In this document: in pieces, positions 56,512-64,000 of the stretch | How the letters are laid out: the number at the start of each line of letters is the position of its first letter | Numbering within the stretch: position 1 is the stretch's first letter | NCBI GenBank assembly: GCA_031396695.1 | Contig: JANNLG010000008.1 | Coordinates: 3,528-67,527, forward strand | Origin: VGRW01 sp031396695 | GTDB taxonomy: Bacteria > Myxococcota_A > UBA9160 > SZUA-336 | Length of the DNA stretch: 64,000 nt | Direction of reading: 5' to 3' | Translations under genes and position numbers: made by a program | The notes under the pieces: generated by a model | Told to the model about the DNA's origin: nothing | The model's database searches: none | What the model saw: only the letters and a program-made list of their open reading frames with translations

Positions 56512-58734
56512 TCACCGCTCGATCTGGAAGCCCCCGCCACCATCCGGCGTCGGCTCCGATCCGGGATCCGATTCCGCGGCCTCGCCGGAAGGCCCCGGCT
56601 CGACCTGCTGCAGGCCGAGCGGGTCCTCGATGCGGATGCCCTGCTGCAGCCCGGACTCCGCGTCGCGCGCGGTCACGGCCAGGATTCCGTTCTCGTCGAT
56701 GCGAAAAGCCACTTCGATCTTCGGCTCCATGCGGCGCACGGGCGCGATGCCCTCGAGGATGAACGAGCCGAGCAGCTGGTTGTCGCTGACGGTCTTGCCG
56801 CGGCCCTGGAAGACGCGGATCTCGACCTCGGCCTGACCGTCCTGATTGGTCGTGAAGATGCGCTGGAGCTGCGACGGCACGACCACGTTCTGATCGATCA
56901 GCACCGTGAACAGGTCGCCCGCCGTCGCGATGCCGAGCGGCAGCGACGTCACGTCGCGCAGATTCACGCGCCGCGCGCGCTTGTGCTCGGTCGCGGTCTT
57001 GATCTGCTGCAGCGCCTCGTCCGACGCGCCCTTGGCGCCGGCGATGCTCTCGTTCAGGCGTTCCTTGGCGACCTCGATCAGCTTCGAGGCCTCGCCGTCG
57101 CCGCCGCCGTCGCGGTTGTTCAGATCGAGAGCGAGCTGCTCGATCAGCTCGGCGGCCTTGTAGTCGAGCTGCAGGAGCTCGTCCTTCAGACCCTTCACGG
57201 CCGTGGGCAGATCTTCTTCGTCCTCGGCGCTGCTCGAGGGCCGATTCTTGAGCGTGATCGCGCTGCGCTTGGGCGCGGGCTTCGCGGCCGGCTTCGCGAT
57301 CTGCGCGTGGGTGTTGTCGAGGATGCGCGGCGAGTCGTCCTCTTCAGGCTCGGAGACGCCGAACGTGATCGGGCCGAGCGTGCCGGGATCCGTCTCCTCG
57401 AATTCGGGCGGGAGCGTGCCATCGGCCTCGGTGGCCTGAAGCAGCGTCTGCAGGCGCGCGGCCAGGCCCCGGTCGTCGAGCGGACGCGCGCGCAGCTCCT
57501 CGACCTCTTTCACGATCTTGCGCGCGACCTCTGTCTGGCGCAGCGCGACTTCGAAGGCGTCCTCGGCGGCGTCGTGCGCTTCCTGCTGCAGCGCGTCCGC
57601 TGACAGCGAATAGGCGAAGAGCGCCGCGCCGACCGCGACCACCTCGTCGGGATTGATGTCGCGGCGCGGCTCCTTCGAGAAGAAGTCCTTGACCGCCTCG
57701 CGCACCGCCAGCATGCGGCTCTGGCCGCCGACCAGCAGCACCTCTCCGACCTCGCCGCGCGAGATGCGCGCCGTCGAGAGGCCGCGCTCGCACAGCTCGA
57801 GCGTGCGCGCGATCAGCGGCTGACACAGCGCCTCCATCTGCTTGCGCGAGAGCGCGCACGTGAAGTTCACCTGCTCGCCGCTCGCGAGCTTGGCGAGAAA
57901 CGGCAGGTCGATGTTCGCGACTTCGGCGGCGGCGAGCTCGATCTTGGCCTTCTCGGCCGCTTCCTTCAGGCGCAGCCGCGCGGCGGGCTCGGCCGACAGA
58001 TCCGTGCCGTGGGCCTTCTTGAATTGCTGCTCGAGCCACTCGGCGATCGCGTAGTCGAAGTCCTCGCCGCCGAGATACGAATCACCGTCGGTGGCGATCA
58101 CCTCGAACGTGTTGCCGCGCGCGCGCATGACCGTGACGTCGAAGGTCCCGCCGCCCAGGTCGTAGACCGCGAGCGTGAAGTCCTTGTGCTTCTTGTAGCC
58201 GTAGGCGAACGCGGCCGCGGTCGGCTCGTTGATCAGCCGCAGCACTTCGAGGCCGGCGTACTCGGCCGCGAGCTTGGTCGCCTTGCGCTGCACGTCGTTG
58301 AAGTGCGCGGGCACGGAGATGACGGCCTGCGACACGGGCTCGCCGAGCGCCCTCTCCGCGACTTCCTTCACGCGCTGCAGGATCTTGGCCGAGACCTCGA
58401 CCGGTGTGAGCTGTGCGCCGCCGACCTCGAGCAAAACCCCGCCGAGCGGGCTCGGCGACAGCTTGTAGGGCAGGCGGGCGGCCGCGGCGCGCACCTCGTT
58501 CGACTCGAAGGTGTGGCCGATCAGGCGCTTGACTGCGATCACCGTGCTTTGGGGCGAGGTGACCGAGTGGCGCTTGGCGGCGGCGCCGACCAGCTCCCGG
58601 CCCTGGTGGATCGCGACGCAGGAGGGGGTCGTCGTGCGAGCCTCGTCCGCAAGAACGACCGCCTTGCCGTCTTTGACGACGGCTACGCAGCTGTTCAGCG
58701 TTCCGAGATCGATGCCGACTACCGGCCCCGCCAC
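56512..58734 (-). CDS. Hsp70 (DnaK-family) protein with relocated helical region
   Basis: 740 residues. The N-terminal ATPase domain (about 1-380) is canonical: VVGIDLGTLNSCVAVV, INEPTAAAFAYG, VYDLGGGTFDVTVM and VLLVGGQSRM. Then come about 210 residues of acidic and helical sequence not found in DnaK, and only afterwards the substrate-binding beta domain, starting at about 591 (DVTSLPLGIATAGDLFTVLI) and ending near 705. The protein finishes in a Gly/Pro/Glu tail without the helical lid. The usual hydrophobic interdomain linker is not recognisable. The GTG start has AGGGAGA upstream. No grpE or dnaJ is adjacent, so this is likely a specialised paralogue rather than the housekeeping DnaK. Confidence 0.88.
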   Translation of the reverse strand: MAGPVVGIDLGTLNSCVAVVKDGKAVVLADEARTTTPSCVAIHQGRELVGAAAKRHSVTSPQSTVIAVKRLIGHTFESNEVRAAAARLPYKLSPSPLGGVLLEVGGAQLTPVEVSAKILQRVKEVAERALGEPVSQAVISVPAHFNDVQRKATKLAAEYAGLEVLRLINEPTAAAFAYGYKKHKDFTLAVYDLGGGTFDVTVMRARGNTFEVIATDGDSYLGGEDFDYAIAEWLEQQFKKAHGTDLSAEPAARLRLKEAAEKAKIELAAAEVANIDLPFLAKLASGEQVNFTCALSRKQMEALCQPLIARTLELCERGLSTARISRGEVGEVLLVGGQSRMLAVREAVKDFFSKEPRRDINPDEVVAVGAALFAYSLSADALQQEAHDAAEDAFEVALRQTEVARKIVKEVEELRARPLDDRGLAARLQTLLQATEADGTLPPEFEETDPGTLGPITFGVSEPEEDDSPRILDNTHAQIAKPAAKPAPKRSAITLKNRPSSSAEDEEDLPTAVKGLKDELLQLDYKAAELIEQLALDLNNRDGGGDGEASKLIEVAKERLNESIAGAKGASDEALQQIKTATEHKRARRVNLRDVTSLPLGIATAGDLFTVLIDQNVVVPSQLQRIFTTNQDGQAEVEIRVFQGRGKTVSDNQLLGSFILEGIAPVRRMEPKIEVAFRIDENGILAVTARDAESGLQQGIRIEDPLGLQQVEPGPSGEAAESDPGSEPTPDGGGGFQIER

Positions 58735-58822
58735 GTCTCCCTATCGGCAGGGGTGCGCCGCTGTTGAGGCGATGGGGCGCTGGCACGCGGCTTCGCCGGG
58801 GTCTAAGGTACGCCCTCCGGTC

Positions 58823-58898
58823 GGGGATGTAGCTCAGCTGGGAGAGCGCTGCGTTCGCAACGCAGAGGTCGGCGGTTCGATCCCGCTCATCTCCACCA
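58823..58898 (+). tRNA. tRNA-Ala, anticodon CGC
   Basis: A complete cloverleaf of 76 nt. The acceptor stem GGGGATG/CATCTCC contains the G3-U70 wobble that is the alanine identity element, the anticodon arm is CTGCG-TTCGCAA-CGCAG with anticodon CGC, the T-loop is TTCGATC, and the CCA end (58896-58898) is encoded. The upstream gene runs the other way, so it has its own promoter (TAAGGT at 58804 is the only -10 candidate). It reads GCG, a codon very frequent in this GC-rich DNA. Confidence 0.97.
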
Positions 58899-58982
58899 AA
58901 GCTTCCCTGCGACCCGTGGCGCGAACGTCGGCTCCGGATCGCAGGAGTGCGGACCCGCGAAGCCCCGAATCGAGCGAAGGCG

Positions 58983-59264
58983 CTAGATCTCGTCGAGCAG
59001 GACGATCTCCGGGCGCCCGTCGAGCACCGCCACGAAGCCGGCGCCGTGCGCGCGCAGGTTCTGGCCGTGCTGCTTGAAGGCCTCTTCGCTTTCGTACTTC
59101 TCGTAGGCGACGAAGACGCACGGGTCGTCTTTCTTCTGGTGGAACACGTAGGCGGTGGTGCCGGGCTCGTTCGCGCGCACGTTGGCGGCGAGCGTGCGCA
59201 GGAAGCTCTTGGCCTCGTCGATCTTGTCCGCTTTGACGCGCAGGGTCGCGACTACGCTGGGCAT
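58983..59264 (-). CDS. Antibiotic biosynthesis monooxygenase (ABM)-domain protein
   Basis: 93 residues of the ferredoxin-like ABM fold: VVATLRVKADKIDEAKSFLR, TAYVFHQKKDDPCVFVAYEK, and YESEEAFKQHGQNLRAH. Related small proteins are quinol monooxygenases (YgiN type) or haem-degrading enzymes; catalytic identity cannot be fixed from sequence. The ATG at 59264 has GGAG about 8 nt upstream; the longer frame to 59390 lies in the divergent leader. Single-gene unit divergent from the nucleotidyltransferase gene. Confidence 0.82.
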   Translation of the reverse strand: MPSVVATLRVKADKIDEAKSFLRTLAANVRANEPGTTAYVFHQKKDDPCVFVAYEKYESEEAFKQHGQNLRAHGAGFVAVLDGRPEIVLLDEI

Positions 59265-59418
59265 GGGGCTGGCTCCGTTGCGGTGGTTGAACCGCAGTCT
59301 GCACGAACGCTCTGGCGGCGGGCAATTCCAGGCCGCCGCCGCGCCCTTTCTGCCGCTCCCCGGACCCTCCAACCCCTTGCCCTCTATCACTTTTTCACAA
59401 TCCGGGTCACCCTATGCC

Positions 59419-60360
59419 ATGTCCATCCAGGCGATCCTCGTGGCCGGCGACCGGGGCGCGAGCCGCGCAATCCGCGGGCGCAGCAAGGCGTTCGTCGAGG
59501 TCGCCGGCAAGCCCATGGTCGTGCACGTGCTCGAATCGCTCCTGCACACGCCCGAGGTCTCCGAGATCTACGTGGTCGGGAATCCCGTGCGGCTCGAACG
59601 CGAGATCGCCGCGTTCGGGTGCCTCGCGCTCGCCGCCGCGCGCGGCTGCCCCGTCCACGTGGTGCCGCAGCGCGAGACCCTGTACGCGAACGTCTGGCAC
59701 ACATTTCTGCGTACGCTGCGGCCGAACGCGCAGCGCGATGACGCGCACGCCGTGCTGGTCGTGCCGGCCGACATCCCCGTCGTGATTCCGGAAGAGCTGT
59801 CGCTGTTCGTCGCGCGCGCACAGGCCTGCGGCGGCGACTACGTGGTCGGACTCTCGCCCGAGTCGGCGCTCGCTCCGTTCGCGCCGCGCGACGGCGCGCC
59901 CGGCATCGAGATGGCGTACTTCAATCTGCGCGAAGGGCGCTTCCGCCAGAACAACCTGCACTTCGTGCGCGCGCTGCGCTTCGGCAACCGCCACTACGTC
60001 GAGGACATGTACGAGAACCGCTACCAGAAGGAGCTCGGCAGCCAGGTTGCGCTGGCCTGGCGCGTGCTGCGCAAGGAATGGCGGAACCTCTGGGTGCTCG
60101 GCTGCTATTTCGGGATCCACGTCGCGGGCGTGCTGCACCGGCGCGGCTACGTGGCCGCTTCCGACCGGGTGCGCTCGTGGGTGCCTCTGGCGATGATCGA
60201 CCGCGCGGCCAGCGCGCTCCTGCGCACGCGCTTCACGACCGTGACGACGGAGATCGGAGGCGCCGCCATCGACGTCGACAACGAGGCCGACCTCGAGGTG
60301 GTCGAGAAGATGCTCGAGCGCTGGAAGGCCATGCAGGCCCGGCACGCGCGCGCGGCCTGA
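59419..60360 (+). CDS. MobA-like nucleotidyltransferase family protein
   Basis: 313 residues. The N-terminal nucleotidyltransferase fold is plain: IQAILVAGDRGASRAIRGRS with KAFVEVAGKPMVVHVLESLL, and the metal-site aspartate in LVVPADIPVVIPEEL. The glycine-rich loop deviates from the usual LAGGxSxRMG. The C-terminal half (ENRYQKELGSQVALAWRVL, then WVLGCYFGIHVAGVLHRRGY) is an additional amphipathic or membrane-associated region with the final IDVDNEADLEVVEKML closing the fold. It may attach a nucleotide to a lipid-linked or polyol phosphate substrate, but this is only inference. No clear ribosome binding site at the ATG. Confidence 0.75.
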   Translation: MSIQAILVAGDRGASRAIRGRSKAFVEVAGKPMVVHVLESLLHTPEVSEIYVVGNPVRLEREIAAFGCLALAAARGCPVHVVPQRETLYANVWHTFLRTLRPNAQRDDAHAVLVVPADIPVVIPEELSLFVARAQACGGDYVVGLSPESALAPFAPRDGAPGIEMAYFNLREGRFRQNNLHFVRALRFGNRHYVEDMYENRYQKELGSQVALAWRVLRKEWRNLWVLGCYFGIHVAGVLHRRGYVAASDRVRSWVPLAMIDRAASALLRTRFTTVTTEIGGAAIDVDNEADLEVVEKMLERWKAMQARHARAA

Positions 60361-60399
60361 GCCCGGCCCGAGCGGGAGCGAGGGGCTATCCTGGTTCGC

Positions 60400-61338
60400 G
60401 TGTCGAACCTGTTCGAGACGGTGACCGGGCAACGCTCCGCGCTTCGCGACCTGTCGGAGCGCGGGCTTGTGCGCGCGACCGGCGCGGATCGCGTGCGCTT
60501 CCTGAACGGCATGCTCTCGAACGACGTGGCGAAGCTCGCGACCGGTGACGCGCGCGCGTCGCTCCTGCTCGACCGCAAGGGTCACGTGCTCGCCGAGCTC
60601 TGGGTGCTCGCGGAGCCGGACGCGATCCTGCTCGACGTCGCGCCCGGGCTCGAGGCGGAGCTCTCCGGCGTGCTCGAGAAGCACATCATCGCCGACGACG
60701 TCGCGCTCTCGAGCGAGTCGAGCGCGAACGGGCAGCTCGGAATCGAAGGGCCGGCCGCGCGCGACGCCGCGCTAGCGCTCGGCTTCGCGCTGCCCGGGCC
60801 CGGACGCTTCGAGCGCGTGGAATTCCTCGGCGCGTCGCTGCTCCTGCTCGCGGGCGGCAGTCTCGGCGAAGACGGCTTGCGCATGATCGCGCCGCGCACG
60901 CAGCTCGGGCGTCTGCGCGAAGCGCTCGCGCTCCCGGAGCTGTCGCCCGATGCCGTCGAGGCGCTGCGCATCGAGGCCGCGATCCCGAAGCTCGGCGTCG
61001 ACGTGTCCGCGCGGAACTTTCCCCAGGAGGCCCGCCTCGAGCACGCCTTCTCGCTCGCGAAGGGCTGCTACGTCGGGCAGGAGATCGTCGCGCGCATCGC
61101 GTCGCGCGGCGCGGTGAACCGGCTGCTGGTGAAGCTGCGTACCGCGAACCCAGTCGCGCCCGGCGCCGAGATCCGCGTGGCCGACACCGTTTCGGGTCAG
61201 GTCACGTCGAGCGCGGTCTCGCCCGCGAGCGGTCCGATCGCGCTCGGCTACGTGCGCGTGGCCGACGCGCGCGCGGGCGTGACGGTGACGGTGGCTGGGG
61301 TCGCGGGCGAGATCGTCGACGACTACTCGCGCCGGTAG
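60400..61338 (+). CDS. ygfZ: Folate-binding protein YgfZ (iron-sulfur cluster repair)
   Basis: 312 residues of the GcvT-like fold. The diagnostic YgfZ motif KGCYVGQE lies at 221-228; RFLNGMLSNDVAKL and LLLDRKGHVLAELWVL are the GcvT-type N-terminal segments. YgfZ uses tetrahydrofolate to help maintain Fe-S enzymes such as MiaB. GTG start at 60400. The 3' end overlaps the convergent lipoprotein gene by 16 nt. Confidence 0.93.
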   Translation: MSNLFETVTGQRSALRDLSERGLVRATGADRVRFLNGMLSNDVAKLATGDARASLLLDRKGHVLAELWVLAEPDAILLDVAPGLEAELSGVLEKHIIADDVALSSESSANGQLGIEGPAARDAALALGFALPGPGRFERVEFLGASLLLLAGGSLGEDGLRMIAPRTQLGRLREALALPELSPDAVEALRIEAAIPKLGVDVSARNFPQEARLEHAFSLAKGCYVGQEIVARIASRGAVNRLLVKLRTANPVAPGAEIRVADTVSGQVTSSAVSPASGPIALGYVRVADARAGVTVTVAGVAGEIVDDYSRR

Positions 61339-61796
61339 CCGCCGCTCACCGCCTGCCAGCGCGCGCCGTCGCGCGCGAAGATCAGATCGACCGCGTAGGT
61401 CACCGCGCCGGGCGGTAGCGGCGTTCCCTCGGCGAGCCGCTGGCCGAGCGCGAACGAGACGCGCGCGGCCACGCGCTGCCGGCCGTTCTCGGCCGGCGTG
61501 ATCGCGACGCTCTCGAGTCGCGCGCCGACTTGGTCGTCGCGAAATGCGTAGGCCTCGACCAGCGAGCGCACGTCGAAGTAGTCGAGGCCCCGCTCGTCCT
61601 TGAACTCGGGCGACACGTGATCCATCACGAACACCGGCTGCTTGGCCTGGATCGCGTCGATCAGGCCGGGCAGCAGCGCCTCGATGCGTTCCTCGGCCTG
61701 CGGAGCGTCCGGCGGCGCGACTTCCTCAGCCACTCCGCAGCCAAGCAAGAACAGCGCGAATGCTGCGGCCGCGATCGGCGATGACGACGCTCCCAA
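61323..61796 (-). CDS. Hypothetical lipoprotein
   Basis: About 157 residues, not recognised. A lipoprotein signal (IAAAAFALFLLGCG) is followed by a soluble domain with alternating strands (VFVMDHVSPEFKDERGLDYF, RQRVAARVSFALGQRLAEG, VTYAVDLIFARDGARWQAVS), the shape of an NTF2/SnoaL-like or nuclear-transport-factor cone. That fold guess is tentative. The start is taken as TTG at 61796 because GGAGGGG lies just upstream on that strand; a TTG at 61850 would add a basic N-terminus but overlap the divergent gene. Confidence 0.68.
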   Translation of the reverse strand: MGASSSPIAAAAFALFLLGCGVAEEVAPPDAPQAEERIEALLPGLIDAIQAKQPVFVMDHVSPEFKDERGLDYFDVRSLVEAYAFRDDQVGARLESVAITPAENGRQRVAARVSFALGQRLAEGTPLPPGAVTYAVDLIFARDGARWQAVSGGYRRE

Positions 61797-61818
61797 ATCC
61801 CCTCCGTATGATCCGCGT

Positions 61819-62475
61819 ATGTCGCGACGGATCCTCGCGCTCTTCGCCAAGGCTCCCGTTCCGGGCCAGGTGAAGACGCGCCTTGCGACCGAGATCTCGC
61901 TCGAGAGCGCGGCCGCGCTCTACGAAGCCATGCTGCTCGACATTCTCGACCAGCACGCGGCCGAGCGCGACTGCGCGCGCGCGCTGTGGTTCGCCCCGGC
62001 CGACGCGCGCGGCTGGTTCGAGCGCGCGACGCCCGCGGGCTGGACGCTCCTCGCGCAGAGCGGAGCGAGCCTCGCCGAGCGCATGGCCGCGCTGTTCCGA
62101 TTCCACGCCGCGGAAGGCTTCGACCGGATCGTGCTGCGCGGGACCGACAGCCCGACGCTGCCGGTCGCGCGCATCGACGATGCGTTCGCGGCGCTCGAGC
62201 GCGCGGAGCTCGTGCTCTGCCCCGACCGCGACGGCGGCTACAACCTGATCGGCTTGCGCGAAGCGTGCGACGGGCTGTTCGCGCTCGAGCTCTCGCACGC
62301 GGGCGTGCTCTCCAAGACGCTCGGAAATGCGCGCGCGCTGGGCTTGCGCACGGAGCTGCTACCCGCCCATCACGACGTCGACACCCACGCGGATCTGCTC
62401 CGCATGCTCCCCGAACTCGACGCGAGACTCACGCCACGCACCCTTCGCGCTGCGCGAACTCTGCTCCCTCGCTGA
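61819..62475 (+). CDS. TIGR04282-type (DUF2064) glycosyltransferase-like protein
   Basis: 218 residues with the GT-A nucleotidyltransferase-like fold of the DUF2064 family: ILALFAKAPVPGQVKTRLAT at the N-terminus, VLRGTDSPTLPVARIDDAF as the metal-binding centre, and CPDRDGGYNLIGLRE. Members are annotated as arsenosugar-pathway glycosyltransferases (TIGR04282), but many occur without arsenic genes, as here, so the substrate is open. Start ATG at 61819, divergent from the lipoprotein gene. A small GCAA-loop hairpin follows the stop. Confidence 0.85.
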   Translation: MSRRILALFAKAPVPGQVKTRLATEISLESAAALYEAMLLDILDQHAAERDCARALWFAPADARGWFERATPAGWTLLAQSGASLAERMAALFRFHAAEGFDRIVLRGTDSPTLPVARIDDAFAALERAELVLCPDRDGGYNLIGLREACDGLFALELSHAGVLSKTLGNARALGLRTELLPAHHDVDTHADLLRMLPELDARLTPRTLRAARTLLPR

Positions 62476-62481
62476 CGGCAC

Positions 62482-62499
62482 ACCGGTTGCAAAACCGGT
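62482..62499 (+). terminator. GNRA-loop hairpin after the DUF2064 gene
   Basis: ACCGGTT (62482-62488), loop GCAA, AACCGGT (62493-62499), a perfect 7-bp stem 6 nt after the stop. No T-run follows, so termination is weak or it marks the porin leader. Confidence 0.3.
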
Positions 62500-62553
62500 C
62501 GCGCCGACACCCACGCGGCCGCAATGGGCGGTTCGCTGATCGGAGGGAGCGTG

Positions 62554-63900
62554 ATGACTAGAGCAACCAGAACCCAAGCATGGATCGCCGCGGGATTGCT
62601 TTGCTTTTCGCCGTTGGTGGCGAAGGCGGATGCGGCTGCGGATGCGCGTTTGGCTGCCATGGAGCAGCGCATGACGCAGTTGGAAGACAAGCTCGCCACC
62701 AGCGAGCACACGATCGCGGATCAGGCAGAGCTGCTCAAAACACAGGCAACGCCCGCGGTGGGCGCAGGTGAAGTCGTCGAAGAGATCGACGTCTTCCTGA
62801 GCCGTGTCGACGTCGCCGGATACGTGTCCGCGTCGTACGTCTACAACGCGAACAATCCGGACGATCCGACCTACGCCCAGGCGCTGAACCAGTTCAACCT
62901 GGATCACAACACCTTCAACCTCGACGCAGCCGCGATCGAGTTCTCGATGCCCGCCTCGGAACCCGGACAGGCCGGCTTCGTGCTCGACATCAACTTCGGT
63001 CAGAACGCGCAGATCCTCGGCGGCTACTTCAACGACGACGACGAATTGTTCGCGGCCGACAACACGGTCGAGATCGAACAGCTGAACGTCTCCTACAACT
63101 GGGAGAACATCGTCTTCAAGTTCGGCAAGTTCGACACGCTGCTCGGCTACGAGGTGATCGACATCGTCGCGAACAAGCAGGTCACGCAGGGCGTGCTGTT
63201 CACCTACGCGATCCCGCTCTACCACACGGGCTTGCTCGCTTCGGGAAAGTTCAGCGAGGAGTGGGGCTGGGCCGCCGGCGTGACGAACGGTTGGAACAAC
63301 GCGAACGACCTGAACGACAACAAGGGCGTGTTGGCGCAGATCAACATGGCGACCGGCCCGTTCTCGACGGCGATCACGAGCTACTACGGCTCAGACGGAA
63401 ACACCGGCTTCGCGAACGTGGACAACTCGACCGACAGCTTCAACAATTCGCGCGCACTGGTGCTCGACTGGACCGCGACCGTGAAGGCGACCGACGCCGT
63501 CACGTTCTGGTGGGAGGCCAACTGGTCGTACCAGAAGGACGTCGAGTTCGACGCCGGGCCGTTCGCCGGCCGCGACCTGAACGCGCACTGGTACGGCGGC
63601 CTGCTCGGCGCGTCGTTCCAGGTCACCGACGCGCTGTGGCTCGCCACGCGCGGCGAGATCATGCGCGACAGCAAGGGCTACCGGATCACCACCGGCGACG
63701 ACGTGACGGCCTACACGCTGACCGGCACGGCGGGCTACCAGCTCACCGACAACCTGCTGGCTCGCCTGGAGCTTCGCTACGACCTCCTCGACGCCGACAG
63801 CAAATCCGACGTGAACTCGTTCTTCCCGCAGGGCGGTCCCGACAACGGCTCGCACCGCGACCTGCAGTACATCGCCAACGTTGCGTACGTGTTCGACTAA
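62554..63900 (+). CDS. Outer-membrane beta-barrel porin (OmpL/BBP2-like)
   Basis: 448 residues. A signal peptide (IAAGLLCFSPLVAKADA) is followed by a short coiled coil (ADARLAAMEQRMTQLEDKLA), as in trimeric or peptidoglycan-linked porins, then alternating amphipathic strands with aromatic girdles: VDVAGYVSASYVYNANNPDD, NWENIVFKFGKFDTLLGYEV, YTLTGTAGYQLTDNLLARLE, and a final strand ending in AYVFD. It belongs with the putative beta-barrel porin-2 family. ATG at 62554 has GGAGG 7 nt upstream. Unlike its neighbours it is rich in Asn, Tyr and Trp, as expected for a barrel. Confidence 0.87.
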   Translation: MTRATRTQAWIAAGLLCFSPLVAKADAAADARLAAMEQRMTQLEDKLATSEHTIADQAELLKTQATPAVGAGEVVEEIDVFLSRVDVAGYVSASYVYNANNPDDPTYAQALNQFNLDHNTFNLDAAAIEFSMPASEPGQAGFVLDINFGQNAQILGGYFNDDDELFAADNTVEIEQLNVSYNWENIVFKFGKFDTLLGYEVIDIVANKQVTQGVLFTYAIPLYHTGLLASGKFSEEWGWAAGVTNGWNNANDLNDNKGVLAQINMATGPFSTAITSYYGSDGNTGFANVDNSTDSFNNSRALVLDWTATVKATDAVTFWWEANWSYQKDVEFDAGPFAGRDLNAHWYGGLLGASFQVTDALWLATRGEIMRDSKGYRITTGDDVTAYTLTGTAGYQLTDNLLARLELRYDLLDADSKSDVNSFFPQGGPDNGSHRDLQYIANVAYVFD

Positions 63901-63902
63901 TC

Positions 63903-63946
63903 GGGGGGCCCGAGGGTCGGTTGCGGAGGCGCCCGGGAGGCCCCCC
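63903..63946 (+). terminator. Possible terminator hairpin after the porin gene
   Basis: GGGGGGCC (63903-63910) can pair with GGCCCCCC (63939-63946) around a 28-nt GC-rich loop, starting 2 nt after the porin stop. There is no T-run. Confidence 0.3.
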
Positions 63947-63968
63947 CCCAGCCAGCGCAAACATTCGC

Positions 63969-64000
63969 AAAAAACCCGCCCGGCGCCGCCCGGGCGCCGG
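63969..64000 (-). terminator. Rho-independent terminator for a minus-strand gene beyond the window
   Basis: Perfect 8-bp stem CCGGCGCC/GGCGCCGG (63980-63987 with 63993-64000), 5-nt loop; on the minus strand it is followed by GGCGGG and six T. It implies a convergent gene to the right of the window. Confidence 0.75.

Noticed and set aside
56512..58734. Two adjacent genes or a frameshift explaining the odd Hsp70 order
   Set aside because: The frame is continuous over 740 codons with steady codon bias, and both the ATPase and substrate-binding parts are in phase.
58781..58796. A sigma-54-like promoter, TGGCAC-N5-TTCGC, before tRNA-Ala
   Set aside because: The essential GC of the -12 element is inverted to CG, and tRNA genes are normally transcribed with the housekeeping sigma factor.

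Overview
The window is one block of GC-rich chromosomal DNA from a Gram-negative bacterium. Gene content points to the Deltaproteobacteria sensu lato (Myxococcota, Binatota and relatives). The signs are lipoproteins and an outer-membrane porin, split ATP synthase loci with paired b subunits, a bactofilin next to parAB, an MXAN_5187-type protein, and dense stop/start overlaps with frequent GTG and TTG starts. I see no phage genes, insertion sequences or CRISPR array. The exact phylum is inference.

Layout. (1) 2-9518, plus: mfd (5' cut by the window), a PpiC-type lipoprotein, surA, pdxA, uvrA and a CPBP membrane protein, each overlapping the next by 4 nt. (2) 11276-9515, minus: tmk, pnuC and a stand-alone nicotinamide riboside kinase. 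(3) 22178-11599, minus: dnaA, a candidate origin region, dnaN with its own terminator, then the tightly packed chain gyrB-gyrA-hemL-atpZ-atpI-atpB-atpE, ending in a clear Rho-independent terminator. (4) 22344-28545, plus: rpmH, rnpA, yidD, yidC, jag, rsmG, parA, parB, bactofilin, with two parS-like elements before parA. (5) 28595-36187, plus: a promoter and the F1/stator operon atpF'-F-H-A-G-D-C, where atpD carries an apparent frameshift in a GC dinucleotide run, followed by a sulfatase. (6) 36184-42584, minus: serine hydrolase, DegT-type aminotransferase, MXAN_5187-like protein, bioD, bioA, bioF. (7) 42593-48815, plus: polyprenyl synthase, a ComEA-like helix-hairpin-helix protein, a BtuFCD/FecBCD-type ABC transporter, eno and an unknown protein. 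(8) 49794-48812, minus: two unknown proteins, one a histidine-kinase-like protein without the phospho-accepting His. (9) 49928-56500, plus: an oligopeptide-type ABC transporter (binding protein and two permeases), a DHDPS-family lyase and a PfkB kinase-SIS isomerase fusion. (10) 58734-64000: an Hsp70 of unusual architecture, tRNA-Ala(CGC), an ABM-domain protein, a MobA-like nucleotidyltransferase, ygfZ, a lipoprotein, a TIGR04282-type transferase, a porin, and a minus-strand terminator belonging to a gene beyond the window.

How it fits together. The middle of the window (dnaA to atpC) is the classic origin-proximal neighbourhood: replication initiation and clamp, gyrase, ribosomal protein L34/RNase P, membrane insertion (YidD/YidC), chromosome partition, and ATP synthase. 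The F0 genes a and c sit in the gyrase chain and the stator and F1 genes sit on the other side of the origin; YidC, encoded between them, is the known insertase for subunit c. The flanks hold repair, envelope folding, vitamin B6, biotin and NAD salvage genes. The least explained module is 49928-56500, which looks like an uptake and breakdown route for an unidentified sugar-derived compound.
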